Shown one piece after another: positions 9,514 to 17,868 of a DNA stretch of 64,000 bases. The stretch's first letter is position 1; each line of letters opens with the position of its first letter. A program made the translations under genes and the position numbers. Source of the DNA: Flavobacterium hiemivividum (lineage in GTDB: Bacteria; Bacteroidota; Bacteroidia; Flavobacteriales; Flavobacteriaceae). The stretch lies in the NCBI RefSeq assembly GCF_004349145.1, contig NZ_SMFO01000002.1, forward strand, positions 62,001-126,000. Direction: 5' to 3'. Below the pieces are notes generated by a model. That model did no database searches and was not told where the DNA came from. It worked only from the letters and a program-made list of their open reading frames with translations.

Positions 9514-11142
9514 ATGCCAAAAGGAATTTACAACGTCCCTAAAGCGTTTAACGAAGTCGTTAAGTCCTACGCTCCAGGTAGCACCGAAAGAAAAGAAGTC
9601 TTAGCTACTTTTACAAAAATGTATAATGAAAATGTTGATGTTCCATTATACATTGGAGGAGAAGAAATCCGCACCGGAAAAACGAAAACCATAAACCCTC
9701 CTTTCGACCACAAACATGTTGTGGGACAGTACCACGAAGCTGATAAAGAACATATAGAAAAAGCCATTTCAACTGCTCTGGAAGCTAAAAAGAAATGGGC
9801 TAATTTAGCTTGGGAACACAGAGCATCGATATTTTTAAAAGCTGCTGAATTGCTTGCCGGACCTTACCGTGCTAAAATAAATGCTGCTACTATGATTACT
9901 CAGGCAAAAACAGTACATCAAGCTGAAATTGACGCTGCCTGTGAATTTATAGACTTTTTGCGTTACAATGTGCAGTTTATGTCTCAAATTTATGCAGAAC
10001 AACCCGCTTCATCCGAAGGTGTTTGGAACAGATTAGAACACAGACCACTTGAAGGATTTGTTTATGCAATCACTCCATTTAACTTTACAGCAATTGCCGG
10101 TAATTTACCAGCTGCTCCAGCATTGATGGGAAATGTTGTAGTTTGGAAACCAAGTGCTACACAAATTTATTCTGCAAATGTAATCGTAGAAGTATTCAAA
10201 CTAGCAGGATTACCGGACGGTGTAATCAATGTGGTATATGGAGACTCTGCGATGATTTCTGAAACGTTATTAGGAAGTCGTGATTTCGCAGGAATCCATT
10301 TTACAGGTTCAACTCGTGTTTTCAATGACATTTGGGGAAAAATTGGACAAAACATCAGCAAATACAAAACATATCCAAGAATCGTAGGAGAAACTGGAGG
10401 TAAAGATTTTGTTGTGGCGCATTCATCAGCTATTCCGGCTCAAGTTGCTACAGCACTTTCCAGAGGAGCTTTCGAATACCAAGGACAAAAATGTTCAGCT
10501 GCTTCAAGAGCTTATATTCCACAATCGATATGGTCGGAAGTGAAAAAATTACTAGTAGCTGATTTAGCCTCAATGAAAATGGGATCACCAGGAGATACAA
10601 ATAATTTCGTTTCTTCCGTAATTTCAGAAAGTTCATTTGACAAATTAGCCGGTTTTATTGACCAAGCTAAAAAAGATGCTGATGCCGAAATTATTGCAGG
10701 AGGAAATTACGACAAGTCTGTTGGTTATTTCATAGAGCCTACCGTCATCGTAACTACAAATCCAAAATACAGTACAATGGAAACCGAATTATTTGGACCA
10801 GTATTGACGATTTACGTTTACGAAGATGCTAAATGGGAAGAAACTCTAGTTTTAATTGATTCCACGTCTGAATATGCCTTGACAGGAGCTGTTTTAAGTC
10901 AAGATCGTTATGCAATTGAATATGCTATGAAAGCTTTAGAAAATGCCGCAGGTAATTTCTACATCAATGATAAACCTACAGGAGCTGTTGTTGGACAACA
11001 ACCATTTGGAGGAGCAAGAGCTTCAGGTACTAATGACAAAGCAGGGTCAGTATTGAATTTATTACGTTGGGTTTCGCCAAGAACTATCAAAGAAACCTTT
11101 GTTACTCCAGAAGATTTCAGATACCCATTTTTAGGAGAATAA
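9514..11142 (+). CDS. pruA: L-glutamate gamma-semialdehyde (1-pyrroline-5-carboxylate) dehydrogenase
   Basis: A 542-residue aldehyde dehydrogenase of the P5C dehydrogenase group, producing glutamate from glutamate semialdehyde with NAD. The catalytic cysteine is Cys327 in YQGQKCSAAS and the general base Glu293 lies in VGETGGKDF. AITPFNFTAIAGN (near residue 190) and IHFTGST (near 265) are cofactor-site segments. The C-terminal PFGGARASGTNDKAG is diagnostic for this branch. It follows proline dehydrogenase and is closed by a strong hairpin terminator 42 bp downstream. Confidence 0.96.
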   Translation: MPKGIYNVPKAFNEVVKSYAPGSTERKEVLATFTKMYNENVDVPLYIGGEEIRTGKTKTINPPFDHKHVVGQYHEADKEHIEKAISTALEAKKKWANLAWEHRASIFLKAAELLAGPYRAKINAATMITQAKTVHQAEIDAACEFIDFLRYNVQFMSQIYAEQPASSEGVWNRLEHRPLEGFVYAITPFNFTAIAGNLPAAPALMGNVVVWKPSATQIYSANVIVEVFKLAGLPDGVINVVYGDSAMISETLLGSRDFAGIHFTGSTRVFNDIWGKIGQNISKYKTYPRIVGETGGKDFVVAHSSAIPAQVATALSRGAFEYQGQKCSAASRAYIPQSIWSEVKKLLVADLASMKMGSPGDTNNFVSSVISESSFDKLAGFIDQAKKDADAEIIAGGNYDKSVGYFIEPTVIVTTNPKYSTMETELFGPVLTIYVYEDAKWEETLVLIDSTSEYALTGAVLSQDRYAIEYAMKALENAAGNFYINDKPTGAVVGQQPFGGARASGTNDKAGSVLNLLRWVSPRTIKETFVTPEDFRYPFLGE

Positions 11143-11184
11143 ACCCCTCTATTCTACAAAATAAAAATTTGAATTGATTTTAAA

Positions 11185-11221
11185 ACCCCACAAGATTAAA
11201 TTATTTGATTTTTTGTGGGGT
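11185..11221 (+). terminator. Intrinsic terminator after the P5C dehydrogenase gene
   Basis: Arms ACCCCACAA and TTGTGGGGT form a 9-bp stem with a 19-nt loop, flanked by A- and T-rich sequence. It marks the end of the proline genes and, in effect, the left edge of the accessory island. Confidence 0.7.
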
Positions 11222-11432
11222 ATGTATTTTGTTGAAGTTGCTAATTGACAAGTAAATTGATTTTTCAAAACATTTTTTGATTAACAAAAAAGTTCCTAAA
11301 TTAAGTTAGTAACTATTTCCGCATAAATTCAATCAACCTAATAGCAAAACAGTTCTAAAAATCTATTAATAAGGCGATCTCAAAGGCGAATGCAATTCGA
11401 CGTGATTATCTTTAGGATAACTTCTAGTATAA

Positions 11433-11500
11433 TTCGAGGTCAGAAGACCTCGAAGAGCAGGGGGAATTTCATTGTTCGTGCTACGCACGCAACGAAATTC
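11433..11500. repeat. Two adjacent perfect or near-perfect hairpins in the 444-bp gap before the RteC remnant
   Basis: The first is perfect: TTCGAGGTC and GACCTCGAA around AGAA (11433-11454). The second pairs 11464-11481 with 11485-11500 (outer arms GAATTTC/GAAATTC, inner CGTGC/GCACG around TAC), with one mismatch and a 2-nt bulge. Apart from the terminator at 11185, I see nothing else in 11143-11586. The structures could be a terminator for the RteC remnant or a dispersed palindromic element. Confidence 0.6.
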
Positions 11501-11586
11501 TAGCTGTTATAAGCCGTTTTATTTATTTACAAAGACAGATAAATTTTCTGAAATTTCGTTTTCATTATAATTTTCTGAAATGTCTT

Positions 11587-12009
11587 TCAAGTCTGTTTCG
11601 GAATAGATTGGATAAAATATTTGGTATCAAGACAGTTGCTAGCCGTGCGGCAGTAGCGGTAAAATTTCTGGTTCTGTTTGAAGAAAACTTTTAATTTAAG
11701 AAGTTCTGAGTTATAATATTTAGCTATTGTTTTATAGGAGCCCAATGGCTTGTTGGTTTCTATAGTATAGATTTCGCTATAGTAAATCAGTTTAGCCGCA
11801 AACTTTGGTTTGATATCGCGAAACAATTCTATTTCTTCTTTCTTGTTCAACGATTTGTATTTTATGAAAAAGGTTTTCAGTTTCTCTAAGGCAGCAACGC
11901 TGCTTTTCATTGCCTGTTCTGCTGATTGTATTGGGCTTTCTGTTTGCAGATGGATTACTTTTAATTGCTGCTCTAATTGGGACATCAAGGATTCAGAAAA
12001 TAATTTCAT
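11587..12009 (-). pseudogene. RteC-like regulator, truncated remnant
   Basis: The 140-residue reading frame matches the N-terminal half of RteC, the regulator of CTnDOT-type conjugative transposons: EIELFRDIKPKFAAKLIYYS, then YYNSELLKLKVFFKQN and FYRYCRTASNCLDTKYFIQ. Full RteC proteins are about twice as long and continue into a DNA-binding C-terminal half. Here the frame stops just after the CLDTKYFIQ segment. Another frame continues YSETDLKDIS...SVFVNK to a stop at about 11528, which suggests a frameshift and loss of the C-terminal half. No other conjugation gene is visible, so it is best read as debris of a former conjugative element, though a short functional variant is possible. Confidence 0.65.
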
Positions 12010-12109
12010 TGAAGCGATTTAAGATTTACAAATTGACTTACTTGGTAATTGAATTGTTCTGTAAATCTATTTGATGGTGACTACCTTTGCAAATGGAGTG
12101 GTGTGCGAT

Positions 12110-12142
12110 TCCCGAATTGAATATTGAAATTCCCGAATTGCA
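12110..12142 (-). promoter_or_regulatory. Tandem AATTCGGGAAT sites upstream of the RteC remnant
   Basis: Two copies of CAATTCGGGAAT (minus strand) lie 21 bp apart, two helical turns, about 100 bp upstream of the RteC remnant. The nearer copy reads on into CGCACACCA. The same AATTCSSGAATYGCACACCA string lies upstream of the AraC gene at 33252. A plus-strand TACCTTTG (12084-12091) that fits the Bacteroidota -7 consensus is next to it. Nothing else is recognised in the gap 12010-12331. Confidence 0.5.
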
Positions 12143-12331
12143 TAGTAGTTATAATTTTATTTTTTTGCATTTATGATGACATCTTAAATTGTTTAAATAA
12201 GCTGTGGTAATCATGGATTGCGATGTTGTATGATCCTTTATATCTGCAAAGTAGCTTTTTAGTAAATGGTACTAAAAACAGCTTGTTTTAAAGAAATACT
12301 ACTATATTTACTATAAACTATTATAAATTGT

Positions 12332-13174
12332 ATGATTGACATTCTCAAGGTTAAAACAGAACTTTTATTGGAAGAAACAAAAACATCAGGTCATGCTCCG
12401 TTAAAGTTTATTTGTAATGATAACAATTTGTATTACTGTAAATATTTAGTTGATTTTGATCCAAATGAAATTAATTGCCTTGCTTATGAAATAGTTTCGC
12501 ATTATCTACTGAAAGCCTTGAATATCCCTACTCCAGATATTGCTTTGGTTCAGGTTGCTGAAGGAACTTTGGATAAAAGTAAAATCGTAAAAAACAGACG
12601 CCTTCGTGTAAACCATATTTGCTTTGGTTCTAAAGGAATAGATCCTTCAGAAGAAATTAATGAATTTGAAACCTGTAGTAACAAAAGAGAGTACAATCGA
12701 ATTGTAAATCCAGAAGATGTTATCAAAATTGCTCTTTTTGATTTGTGGATTAATAATGTAGATAGAGGGCGATTTATCAATCCAGGTTTTAATTACAATC
12801 TATTGGTTGTTAGATCTGGCAGCAAACGTAAAATAATGGCATTTGATCATGCTTTTGTTTTTGGTGGAGTTCAGCAAATAGGAGTTTTTAATTCAAAAAT
12901 GCCCTTCGAAAATCAGGATAAGTTTCATCAATCAGATTTTTACAAGAGCTTTATTCGTTATATGGACGAAGAAGAAATAATTGAAATTGTTGATAATTTC
13001 ATACCTTTGTTGAAAATTTCCTATAAGGAGGTTATTGATGCTATTATTTTTCAATTAGCTGATGTATGGAAATTAACGCCTAATTTAGCGGACCGAATAC
13101 AAGAATATTTGTTTTGTGAAGAACGAATTGAAAAAGTAAAAGCGGTTATATTGAACAGTAAATCCATTTATTAA
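12332..13174 (+). CDS. HipA-like kinase (HipA_2 type)
   Basis: A 280-residue protein of the HipA-like group that has only the kinase-type core and lacks the N-terminal HipA_N domain. The features I recognise are LPxP-like IPTPDIALVQV near residue 65, the catalytic-loop-like LFDLWINNVDRGRFINPGFN around residues 130-150, and the metal-binding IMAFDHAFVFGG near residue 165. HipA relatives phosphorylate aminoacyl-tRNA synthetases or other targets and act as toxins. A DUF3037-like gene begins one base after its stop, the known neighbour of this group, so this is a probable two-gene unit with a terminator behind it. The actual substrate is unknown. Confidence 0.7.
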   Translation: MIDILKVKTELLLEETKTSGHAPLKFICNDNNLYYCKYLVDFDPNEINCLAYEIVSHYLLKALNIPTPDIALVQVAEGTLDKSKIVKNRRLRVNHICFGSKGIDPSEEINEFETCSNKREYNRIVNPEDVIKIALFDLWINNVDRGRFINPGFNYNLLVVRSGSKRKIMAFDHAFVFGGVQQIGVFNSKMPFENQDKFHQSDFYKSFIRYMDEEEIIEIVDNFIPLLKISYKEVIDAIIFQLADVWKLTPNLADRIQEYLFCEERIEKVKAVILNSKSIY

Positions 13175-13175
13175 A

Positions 13176-14063
13176 ATGAAAACATTTTTTAGCATTGTCA
13201 GCATTCAAACTAACCCTATTTCTTCGGAAAAATTGGTTATGGGCGTTTTGGCTATTACCGAAAATGAAATTCATTTTGACTATTCTAAGAGCAAATTAGG
13301 ATTGTTGGATAAATTGGCTCCTACCAAAGTTGGGATTGGAAGCATGGCTAAAAATGCCTTGCAGCAAATCAAGCAAAAAGTGGCTGAGACTAATAAAGCG
13401 TTGACCAAAGACCAACAGCAATTAGTATTTGCAAAGTCGATTTTCTCTAAAGATTATATTTCTTATTTGAATAAATATAATAATGGCATTTTGCATTTTA
13501 CGGAACCTACATCTTTGCCTTTTGATTTTACTGCCGAGAAATTCATGCAGTATTATTACAACTTTGTAGGTGAAACGATAGCTATAGAAACCAAAAAAGA
13601 AATCGTGACTTTTGCCAAAAAGATAAAACCTGCTTTTGAAAAAGAAGGTCTTGACGAAAAAGCGGATCTAAAATTTACTTTTGACCCTTTTACTTTCAAT
13701 GGTATTCTAAAAGAGACACATATCCCGCTGATTACTAAAAATGGAGCTATTAGTGCCATTCAAATCGTTGATTTTAGTTTAGGAGAACAAACGGTGGTGC
13801 ATCATTTGTATGAAACAAAAATTATAAAAGAAGCTTTGAATGTCTTTGCGAAAAAGGCCAATACTACAGTTAAAAAAATTAAAATTGCTTTTGAAGAACC
13901 CATTCAAGGTACATTACAATACGATTTATTTGATTTGAGTATTCAAAACTACAAAGATGATTTTGATTTTATTACACCAGATGTATTAGAAAAAGAAACG
14001 GAAGTGATTTGTAACTCTGACAATATCAAATTTTCTGAGTTTCTTTTGACTTTAGAATCTTAA
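13176..14063 (+). CDS. DUF3037-like protein, partner of the HipA-like kinase
   Basis: A 295-residue protein with no catalytic motif that I recognise. The N-terminal strand pattern (FFSIVSIQTNPISSEKLVMGVLAIT) resembles DUF3037, a domain repeatedly found next to HipA_2 kinases, but the rest is longer and divergent, so the assignment rests partly on context. It starts one base after the kinase stop, implying translational coupling, and is followed at once by a hairpin terminator. No signal peptide or membrane segment is seen. It may be the antitoxin or substrate-recognition partner; that is inference. Confidence 0.5.
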   Translation: MKTFFSIVSIQTNPISSEKLVMGVLAITENEIHFDYSKSKLGLLDKLAPTKVGIGSMAKNALQQIKQKVAETNKALTKDQQQLVFAKSIFSKDYISYLNKYNNGILHFTEPTSLPFDFTAEKFMQYYYNFVGETIAIETKKEIVTFAKKIKPAFEKEGLDEKADLKFTFDPFTFNGILKETHIPLITKNGAISAIQIVDFSLGEQTVVHHLYETKIIKEALNVFAKKANTTVKKIKIAFEEPIQGTLQYDLFDLSIQNYKDDFDFITPDVLEKETEVICNSDNIKFSEFLLTLES

Positions 14064-14064
14064 A

Positions 14065-14091
14065 AAGGGCTTTTCAGCCCTTTCTTTTTTG
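14065..14091 (+). terminator. Intrinsic terminator of the HipA-like/DUF3037-like pair
   Basis: AAAGGGC and GCCCTTT pair around TTTTCA and are followed by CTTTTTT, immediately after the stop codon at 14063. Confidence 0.85.
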
Positions 14092-14198
14092 CATTACAGT
14101 TTCTATTTGTTCTTTAAAACTTTTAATTACACTTCACATTGCAGTCACGGAATACAATTCTGCGCCATCGGGATTACTTCTCTTAATTGATTTTGATT

Positions 14199-14246
14199 GT
14201 TTGCACGAGCGAGACGCTCGCATTAGCGCGGCTAAAAATGGCAAAC
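14199..14246. repeat. Nested palindrome between convergent genes
   Basis: Outer arms GTTTGC and GCAAAC enclose a perfect inner hairpin CGAGCG-AGA-CGCTCG (14206-14220) and a GC-rich GCGCGGC stretch. It abuts the stop codon of the GIY-YIG gene. It may be a terminator or the worn end of a cassette recombination site; the sequence does not decide. Confidence 0.5.
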
Positions 14247-15029
14247 CTATTGGGATTTATGTTCTTCAATTAAATTAATAATTGTTTCGTTTATATTACA
14301 TATTTCACCAAAATCCAATTTAAACCATTCTCCTCTTGTGCGATTTTCTTTGTATATTTTGTGAAGTTCTTTTTCGATTTTTTTATCACATTGCCAAGCT
14401 TTTAATAAAACTACATTTGGTTCCTTAGACTGCAATGTTCTTTCTCTATATTTAGGATTTTTACTCTGTCCAATTTTAAAAGTAAAGTCATCACAATTCA
14501 TCATTATATATACATATTCCACATCAGGAGCCAAATTTTTATAATTTTCTATTTCTAAAAAACTTCTATAAAATTTTACTCGATTGTAAGTTTTTATAAT
14601 TTCTATTGCTGAAGACGAAACCAAAATTCCTTTTCCTGTTCTTTGAAGATCAGATGTGGTAACCGTCATGATATCATTTGCTTCAAAGAAGGTTCTTAGT
14701 TGATGTATGAATGTATTGTAGACTGATAAGACTTCTAGTTTTTTATTAATTTTGGTAATTTCCAATGAAAAGAGAAGTAAAATATTGTAAAAATTATTTT
14801 CTTTAAATTTTAATTCTAGCATGTAACCTGGATGTTCATGTGAAAATTGAACGTACACAAATTGTATTTCATAAGATTGTTCAAAATTCGCTGATAAAGC
14901 AAAACATTCATTTGTTAGCCCTCTAAGAACATTACCAATTTCTAGATTATCTTTTGCCCATTGCCTAACGGTTTCAAATTCGAGATTAAATAATTTACTA
15001 TCAAATTCATTATTTAAATCTGTTCTCAT
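14247..15029 (-). CDS. GIY-YIG family (T5orf172/MUG113-type) protein
   Basis: A 260-residue protein whose C-terminal 70 residues (about 172-240) match the T5orf172/MUG113 branch of GIY-YIG nuclease-like domains: YVYIMMNCDDFTFKIGQSKN, then RERTLQS, KKIEKELHKIYKE and RTRGEWFKLD. The N-terminal 170 residues are not recognised. The catalytic Arg/Glu pattern (R195, E221, E234) is plausible but has not been checked against a structure. It follows the HEPN-like gene on the same strand, at the far end of the minus-strand accessory array. Such proteins occur in phages and mobile elements and are often called DNA nucleases; a regulatory role is possible. Confidence 0.65.
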   Translation of the reverse strand: MRTDLNNEFDSKLFNLEFETVRQWAKDNLEIGNVLRGLTNECFALSANFEQSYEIQFVYVQFSHEHPGYMLELKFKENNFYNILLLFSLEITKINKKLEVLSVYNTFIHQLRTFFEANDIMTVTTSDLQRTGKGILVSSSAIEIIKTYNRVKFYRSFLEIENYKNLAPDVEYVYIMMNCDDFTFKIGQSKNPKYRERTLQSKEPNVVLLKAWQCDKKIEKELHKIYKENRTRGEWFKLDFGEICNINETIINLIEEHKSQ

Positions 15030-15128
15030 CGAATTGGTTCTTTAAGGCGTAGTTTTTTTGACATATACTGTAGTGTAATCGATTCATGAAAAATAGTAAG
15101 TTTTATTTGTTTTTAAGCACAGTTCTTT

Positions 15129-15138
15129 GTTAGGTGAT
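15129..15138 (-). repeat. Cassette-end-like site (R''-like) after the HEPN-like gene
   Basis: Minus strand ATCACCTAAC begins 3 bp after the HEPN-like stop codon. ACCTAAC fits the integron core RYYYAAC. It is complementary in 8 of 10 positions to GTTAGGCGAA, which lies just upstream of the same gene (15815-15824). I could not find a matching right half before the GIY-YIG gene, so any attC site here is incomplete. Confidence 0.4.
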
Positions 15139-15140
15139 GT

Positions 15141-15800
15141 TCACTCTTTCAATTTAAACTCAATATCACATAGAATTTTATACACATTTTCAAAAAAAAC
15201 CAATGCATTTGTCTTAGACGAACTGTCTTGTTGTAATTGCGCTATGGCTGGAGAAGTTTTAGCGATATCAATTATTCTTGTAATTTTAACATCTTCATTG
15301 TTAATTAAATTATTTTGTACTTCTGAAAAATTAAAGAGAAAGCCGGAAAAGAATTGTGGTAAGTCTTTATTTATGACTGAAGTTTGAGCGTGCGAATATG
15401 CATCCCTTAATGATTTGGCCTTTTCATTTAAATATTGGAATTGAGCTGAAGATATTAGTCCTTTACTTTTCGCAAGCGATACTGTCTTTGGCAATTTTAA
15501 ATGATCAAATTGACTATGTACATGATTTACTGCCTTGTTATATTTTTCAAAATCCGAATAAGTCAAACCTTTTGTTTCAAACTTAATCAAGGCCATTTTC
15601 ATCGTACGTTCAAGCAAATGACTTGTTGAAGTAATGCTTGCGGTATACAAACCAAATAAAAGACAATTTAAGGCCTCCATTTTCAAAGAATTAATCTCAC
15701 ACATTTCAATTAAGTTGTGATTATAGTACTTTTTAAGTTCATCAAAGTTCTGATCAATTCTTTCTGAAAAATGATTTTTTAAATTCTCTTTGTTGCTCAT
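15141..15800 (-). CDS. Helical protein with HEPN-type R-x4-H motif
   Basis: A 219-residue, mostly helical soluble protein with no close family that I recognise. Its key feature is SLRDAYSHAQT, giving Arg132-x4-His137, the catalytic motif of HEPN ribonucleases, which sits after a long helical region as in that fold. HEPN proteins often act as toxins or RNA-cutting effectors in defence systems. The gene stands alone, tightly bounded by GTTAGGCGAA (upstream) and ATCACCTAAC (downstream), next to the Gabija-like pair. No antitoxin (MNT-type nucleotidyltransferase) is adjacent. The HEPN call rests on one motif and helical character, so it is tentative. Confidence 0.5.
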   Translation of the reverse strand: MSNKENLKNHFSERIDQNFDELKKYYNHNLIEMCEINSLKMEALNCLLFGLYTASITSTSHLLERTMKMALIKFETKGLTYSDFEKYNKAVNHVHSQFDHLKLPKTVSLAKSKGLISSAQFQYLNEKAKSLRDAYSHAQTSVINKDLPQFFSGFLFNFSEVQNNLINNEDVKITRIIDIAKTSPAIAQLQQDSSSKTNALVFFENVYKILCDIEFKLKE

Positions 15801-15814
15801 TTTTTATTATTAAT

Positions 15815-15956
15815 TTCGCCTAACATTCCCGCGCTTGGCTACGTTGCCAATCAAAGCGAGCTGCGTTGTTTCGGTGAAGATAAACTTTCTTCGTAATATT
15901 GCTTTCCGGTTAGTTAAGTATTTGGCAATAATCGCTTACTGTGTGTTATGGGAAGT
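15815..15956 (-). repeat. attC-like inverted repeat between the Gabija-like pair and the HEPN-like gene
   Basis: Read on the minus strand, the site opens with ACTTCCCATAAC (15945-15956) just after the gajB stop and closes with GTTAGGCGAA (15815-15824), whose GTTAGGC fits the integron core GTTRRRY. Inner arms TTGCCAA and TTGGCAA (15922-15928 and 15844-15850) are complementary. The core spans about 134 bp. The outer arms pair only partly, so the site would be a worn attC. Confidence 0.45.
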
Positions 15957-15961
15957 GCTTT

Positions 15962-17857
15962 TTATACAATTTCTATCTCTTCTTCTCTTAGCCAACCAAA
16001 ATCTAATAAGTTTTTTTTTAATGTTGTTGAACTATCTGTATAGGCTACAATAGCTAAACTTTCTTTAGCTCTACTACAAGCAACATAGAAAAGTCTTGAT
16101 GTACGATCTATTCCTGTTTCTTTACCGTCTGCAATATTTTTATTATCTGCTGGAGTTAGTGATTTTGTTCCGAATAACTTATCGTAACTGAACATAAATC
16201 CTTTTGCTTCAACATCATCGATAACAACCATTACTCTATCATACTCTAGTCCTTTTACACCTTGATGTGTTCCAAATCCTGAGTTTTCAGATATGTAGTC
16301 ATTGTATTTTATTATCTCATTAAAATCTGCATTTAATGCAATATCCCAAGCAAGTAATAATTCATCATCTTCCTCTTCTTCCTCTCCAGTTTCAACGCGA
16401 GTGATAGAAGATCGTTCTATAGCTAACTTTAAGTCAGCGGGTAATTTGAATAACTTTGAACCATTTATATTGTTTAGTATTTCTAATAATATAGGTGATT
16501 TATTGTCATCCCAAAGTTTTAGAAGTTTTTCAACATTAGTGTTAGCTGTTTTTAATATACTGATTTTATCACTTTCGTTTTTGATGTTTTCCTTATCAAA
16601 AAGGGGGGATTGCTTTTTAATAATATTAGCTATTTCAAAACTATTATTGCTTTTATGAGCTAGTAATAATGGTAAAATTATTTTAATGAAAAAATTAACT
16701 GATGAGGAGCTACCATCTAACAAACCAGTTTTCATTTTATCAACAGAATATAATGGATTAAAAAAAGTCGAGAACCCCATCCTAACAGCAGCCATATGGT
16801 GTTCAAGGGTAAGAGTCTTTACAGGAATATATTTTTTATCCTTTGGAATATTTTTGTCTGTCCATTTATCGTCTTCCGTGATTGATGACATTTTCTGTTT
16901 AATTGATTCTTCAGTAGATAGTTTATCTAATCCCCTCTGAACGATAAAAAATCTAACAACACCACCTGAATTTTCAATTCTTGGAATTTGCTGTTGTTGA
17001 TCCCCATCTTCTCTGATTTTGTTGATTAGTTCAATTATTCTAGACTTTGAACGATGATTCATTTGTTTTACCGGCTTCAACCAATCTGGTGGTAAATCTT
17101 CTCCTAATTTCTCTTTACCATCACTATAAATACGTTGCATAGTATCACCAAAAAGGCCTAATGAGAATTTTTCTACGTTCAGCGATTGTAATGAAAATAA
17201 AGCCTCTATTAGATCTTTTTTGGTATCTTGACTTTCGTCAATTAAAACAATTGGATATTTATTAATTAATATCTGCTTAAACAAATCTTTTGAAGCGATA
17301 AAGTGAGAGGCAATTGAAATTACCTCAGCGTGATTTAATGAATCTTTAGTTAAATTATCGCCATTAGGATTATAGATAAATTTAGAGATTTTATGTAGTG
17401 AGTCAAGTCTTTTGGTTTTAGATTCAATTTTCCTTTTATTAGTAACAGATGTTTTATTGTTAGGATCTCTGCTTTTTGATAGCTGTATGTTTAAGTCATC
17501 TATAGATTTTTTTAAATCTACAACCAACCAAGCTTTTATATCTGTTGTAAAGTTTTGAATTAAATCCCAACAAAAACTATGAATTGTACTAACACTAAAA
17601 ATTGGATCGTAAGCTAACCTATGATTGATTTCATCTGCAGCTGCATTTGTATAGGTTATTATTGCAATCTTTTTGTTTTTTAACTTAAACACTTTTCCAT
17701 AGTTTTCTTTAAATTGGCTTAGTACATTTACTAATGTGCGTGTCTTACCAGATCCGGCACCTGCAAAAAGAAAAAAACTTTTAGGATTAGTAGGATCAAT
17801 ACAATCGTAAATTTCAACATCAACATTTTTATCAATATCATTATTATAGGTAGTCAT
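15962..17857 (-). CDS. gajB: UvrD/Rep-like superfamily 1 helicase, GajB-like
   Basis: A 631-residue SF1A helicase with all the usual motifs: Walker A GAGSGKT (residues 33-39), Ia IITYTNAAADEINHR, II VLIDESQDTK, III LGLFGDTMQRI, V THQGVKGLEYDRVMVV and VI LFYVACSRAKESL. It follows an OLD-type nuclease gene with an 11-bp gap, the arrangement of the Gabija anti-phage system and of class 2 OLD nucleases. In Gabija, GajB senses or unwinds DNA ends and activates the GajA complex. It is longer than the characterised Bacillus cereus GajB (about 490 residues), so it is a diverged member. A role in repair instead of defence cannot be excluded from sequence. Confidence 0.8.
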   Translation of the reverse strand: MTTYNNDIDKNVDVEIYDCIDPTNPKSFFLFAGAGSGKTRTLVNVLSQFKENYGKVFKLKNKKIAIITYTNAAADEINHRLAYDPIFSVSTIHSFCWDLIQNFTTDIKAWLVVDLKKSIDDLNIQLSKSRDPNNKTSVTNKRKIESKTKRLDSLHKISKFIYNPNGDNLTKDSLNHAEVISIASHFIASKDLFKQILINKYPIVLIDESQDTKKDLIEALFSLQSLNVEKFSLGLFGDTMQRIYSDGKEKLGEDLPPDWLKPVKQMNHRSKSRIIELINKIREDGDQQQQIPRIENSGGVVRFFIVQRGLDKLSTEESIKQKMSSITEDDKWTDKNIPKDKKYIPVKTLTLEHHMAAVRMGFSTFFNPLYSVDKMKTGLLDGSSSSVNFFIKIILPLLLAHKSNNSFEIANIIKKQSPLFDKENIKNESDKISILKTANTNVEKLLKLWDDNKSPILLEILNNINGSKLFKLPADLKLAIERSSITRVETGEEEEEDDELLLAWDIALNADFNEIIKYNDYISENSGFGTHQGVKGLEYDRVMVVIDDVEAKGFMFSYDKLFGTKSLTPADNKNIADGKETGIDRTSRLFYVACSRAKESLAIVAYTDSSTTLKKNLLDFGWLREEEIEIV

Positions 17858-17868
17858 CTTACTTAAGT

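Noticed and set aside
15030-15128. A complete attC site between the HEPN-like and GIY-YIG genes
   Set aside because: Only the R''-like end is present. The similar string GTTCTTTAAGGCG near 15038 is a direct, not inverted, repeat of GTTCTTTGTTAGGTG.
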